This document shows positions 62,234 through 64,000 of a stretch of DNA of 64,000 bases, in pieces. Positions within the stretch are counted from its first letter, which is position 1. Every line of letters starts with the position of its first letter. The stretch is from Flaviflagellibacter sp963786225. Lineage in GTDB: Bacteria > Pseudomonadota > Alphaproteobacteria > Rhizobiales > Methylopilaceae. Below the pieces are notes generated by a model, which ran no database searches, was not told the origin of the DNA, and worked only from the letters and a program-made list of their open reading frames with translations. The stretch spans positions 94,361 to 158,360 of the forward strand of contig CAWAYQ010000029.1 in NCBI GenBank assembly GCA_963786225.1, given 5' to 3'. A program made the translations under genes and the position numbers.

Positions 62234-63844
62234 ATGCCAAAAGTAAGTTGGTTCTTGCTTGTCGCAGGGGCTGCAATCGGTATTTCCGGATGCGCGGTGG
62301 GGCCGGATTATCAGTCGCCCGACGTGTTAATCCCTCGGCAGTTTGCAACTCAGCTGCCAGCGACAAAGTCGGCGCCGCTGGCGACACCGGACGCGCACAT
62401 CGTGCAATGGTGGCGTGCCCTGAACGATCGCGCACTGGATGCGTTCGTGGAACGGGCCGTTGCATCGAATCTGGACATCGAAGCTTCTCTGGCGCGCGTC
62501 CAAAGAGCACGAATCCAGCAAGTCGCTGTCATCGGCGCCGCGCTCCCCCAGATCGGCATCAGTGCCGGTATTGGGGCGGGCACCGGCACAGACCTCACCA
62601 AAGGACGCGTCGCAGATTCGCTCCGCGCCGGCTCCAGCGAGTCCGGTCTGGAATCCTTGTCCGAGATTGGCGGATTCGACGGCAAATGGGAGCTTGATAT
62701 CTTCGGCAAGTACTGGCGCCTTCTGGAAGCCGCGCGTGGCGACACTGAAGCATTGGCCGAGATGCGCCATGCGGTACTGATAACCGTCATCGCCGACGTG
62801 GTTCGCAGCTATATCAACATTCGCGGGTATGAGGCGCGTCTCGAATTTGCCCGCAGCAATGTCGCGACCGCTCAACGGACGGTCGACATCGTGCAGACGC
62901 GGTTTGATCGCGGCTTGACGAGCGAATTCGACGTGACACTGGCGAAGCGTCAATTGGCCATCCTCCAGGCCAGGCCCTCGGACCTGACGGCCGCCATTCT
63001 CGACGCCCGAAGCCGCCTGGCCACTCTGCTCGGCACCTTTTCGGAAGAGATTGGTCCCGAGTTGCGGCTTCGCCGAGGAATTCCGCGCATTCCCGACTAT
63101 CTGCGGCCGGCGCTGCCGATCGATCTGTTGCGGCGGCGCCCCGATATTCGCCAGGCAGAACGCGAAGTTGCCGCCGCGACGGCGCGTATCGGCGCGGCCA
63201 CTGCCGACTTGTTCCCGACGCTGTCGGTCACGGCCGGCCTCGGTCTTCAAGGGGGCCCCCGGCTGAGCGACGCGACCACGCCGGCGACGCCGCCAATTCG
63301 CTGGCCGATCGGGTCAATCGGACCGAGCGGGTACTGGCCTTTCCTGGATTTTGGCCGCCTGGATGCCCTCATCATCGCCCAAGAGTTCAAGACCCACGAA
63401 CTTCTGGTGAACTACAAGAAGACCATCCTGGTGGCGGTCGCGGAGGTGAACACTGCGATCGACAATTTTCGCGCTGCGCGCCAGCGTCTCAAGGATCTGC
63501 AAACCGCGCTCGCGGAGAGCCGGCGAGCCGTCGATCTGGCGCTCGAGCGCTATGACCGTGGCTTGACGGACTTCCTGAATGTTCTCGACGCCCAACGCCA
63601 GCAGTTTGAGCTGGAACAGCAGAACGTCGTCGCCCAGGAGGCTGTCGCGATACAGTTCGTCCTGTTCTACAAGGCACTTGGCGGTGGGTGGGAGCGTTAT
63701 GAGGCGCTGCCGCCGATCCCAAAGCCGCAGCCGGCGGTTCTGGCTGCGTTTCGGCGGCTGTCCTTGAAGAAAGCCCCGTCGCCGTTGTCGTCGTCTATGG
63801 CCGCACGGGTCGGCCCGAAAGTCTGCACGCCGTCAAAGTGCTGA
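62234..63844 (+). CDS. Outer-membrane efflux factor (NodT/OprM-type lipoprotein)
   Basis: A 536-residue TolC-like outer-membrane factor. It has a lipoprotein signal (LLVAGAAIGISGC), the entry VGPDYQSPDV and two similar helical halves with VQTRFDRGLTSEFDVTLAK and LALERYDRGLTDFLNVLDAQR (the OEP repeats) and DLLRRRPDIRQAEREVAAAT. ATG 62234, preceded by AGGAAAA, is preferred over an upstream start. It forms the exit duct for the adjacent RND pump. The gap of about 550 bp before it contains the crcB relic. Confidence 0.9.
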   Translation: MPKVSWFLLVAGAAIGISGCAVGPDYQSPDVLIPRQFATQLPATKSAPLATPDAHIVQWWRALNDRALDAFVERAVASNLDIEASLARVQRARIQQVAVIGAALPQIGISAGIGAGTGTDLTKGRVADSLRAGSSESGLESLSEIGGFDGKWELDIFGKYWRLLEAARGDTEALAEMRHAVLITVIADVVRSYINIRGYEARLEFARSNVATAQRTVDIVQTRFDRGLTSEFDVTLAKRQLAILQARPSDLTAAILDARSRLATLLGTFSEEIGPELRLRRGIPRIPDYLRPALPIDLLRRRPDIRQAEREVAAATARIGAATADLFPTLSVTAGLGLQGGPRLSDATTPATPPIRWPIGSIGPSGYWPFLDFGRLDALIIAQEFKTHELLVNYKKTILVAVAEVNTAIDNFRAARQRLKDLQTALAESRRAVDLALERYDRGLTDFLNVLDAQRQQFELEQQNVVAQEAVAIQFVLFYKALGGGWERYEALPPIPKPQPAVLAAFRRLSLKKAPSPLSSSMAARVGPKVCTPSKC

Positions 63845-64000
63845 CGTTCGCACCAGGTAGGTACGTTTCCGCGCGGCAACCGGGAGCGAACCGCCACGTT
63901 TTCCTGAGACGGCTGCCGTCAACAGGATCAGGCGATGTGGTCCGGGTTCCAGATGAGGAGCGACGAACCGCAAGCGTCTTTTTTCGCCTGGTCGCATCCG

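Noticed and set aside
1..64000. CRISPR array
   Set aside because: I looked for regularly spaced identical repeats and saw none; no cas-like protein is encoded.

Overview
The window reads as chromosomal DNA of a GC-rich alphaproteobacterium, most likely a Hyphomicrobiales member near Bradyrhizobium, Rhodoplanes or Pseudolabrys. This is inferred from codon use, a DegP-type protease next to an OmpR-type regulator, many tripartite tricarboxylate transporter (TTT) parts, and a molybdenum hydroxylase of the YagTSR/PaoABC type. Most of the window is accessory catabolic DNA: small gene sets, each pairing a transporter with amidohydrolases, isomerases or dehydrogenases. Between them lies debris of broken genes.

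Layout. 1-3.0 kb: end of an amino-acid permease, a DNA-alkylation repair set (two O6-alkylguanine methyltransferases around a frameshifted 2OG-Fe(II) oxygenase) and an SH3-like secreted protein. 3.03-3.11 kb: tRNA-Thr(UGU). An 86-bp direct repeat of its 5' half and upstream flank lies again at 16.1 kb and brackets 13 kb (cluster I: racemase-like protein, two amidohydrolases, an amino-acid ABC transporter with a frameshifted ATPase, two GntR regulators, an arylmalonate-decarboxylase/maleate-isomerase-like protein and TTT system 1). 16.2-25 kb: SLAC1-type channel, degP, an orphan response regulator, gamma-glutamyltransferase, serine hydrolase, two related RNA-like elements and several gene fragments.

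Cluster II (25.1-39.5 kb) holds a LysR regulator, a GAF protein, TTT system 2, a tartrate/D-malate-type dehydrogenase, a ThDP enzyme, an NDP-forming acyl-CoA ligase, asparaginase, a polysaccharide-deacetylase-like hydrolase, an MCGLCG small protein with a COG0523 GTPase, and a truncated hydantoinase. Three copies of a composite LysR-type site (ATGCS-N5-SGCAT, then TTATC(A)GAAA starting exactly 24 bp from the palindrome start) precede lysR/GAF, tctC and the ThDP gene. They tie the cluster into one regulon and are the strongest evidence here for an undescribed pathway.

Cluster III (39.5-48.8 kb) is divergent: an enolase-superfamily protein and two MmgE/PrpD proteins on the minus strand, and TTT system 3 plus an AtzG/AtzE-like amidase pair on the plus strand. 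Cluster IV (49.4-55.8 kb) codes for a three-subunit molybdenum hydroxylase (large subunit with two frameshifts), an exported formamidase/acetamidase, an unknown exported protein and a cupin. 56-64 kb: a Spy-like periplasmic protein, then a full RND efflux set (pump, membrane-fusion protein, outer-membrane factor) with a crcB relic inside it.

Five single-base frameshifts interrupt otherwise well-conserved genes. They may be natural decay or sequence error; raw reads would be needed to tell.
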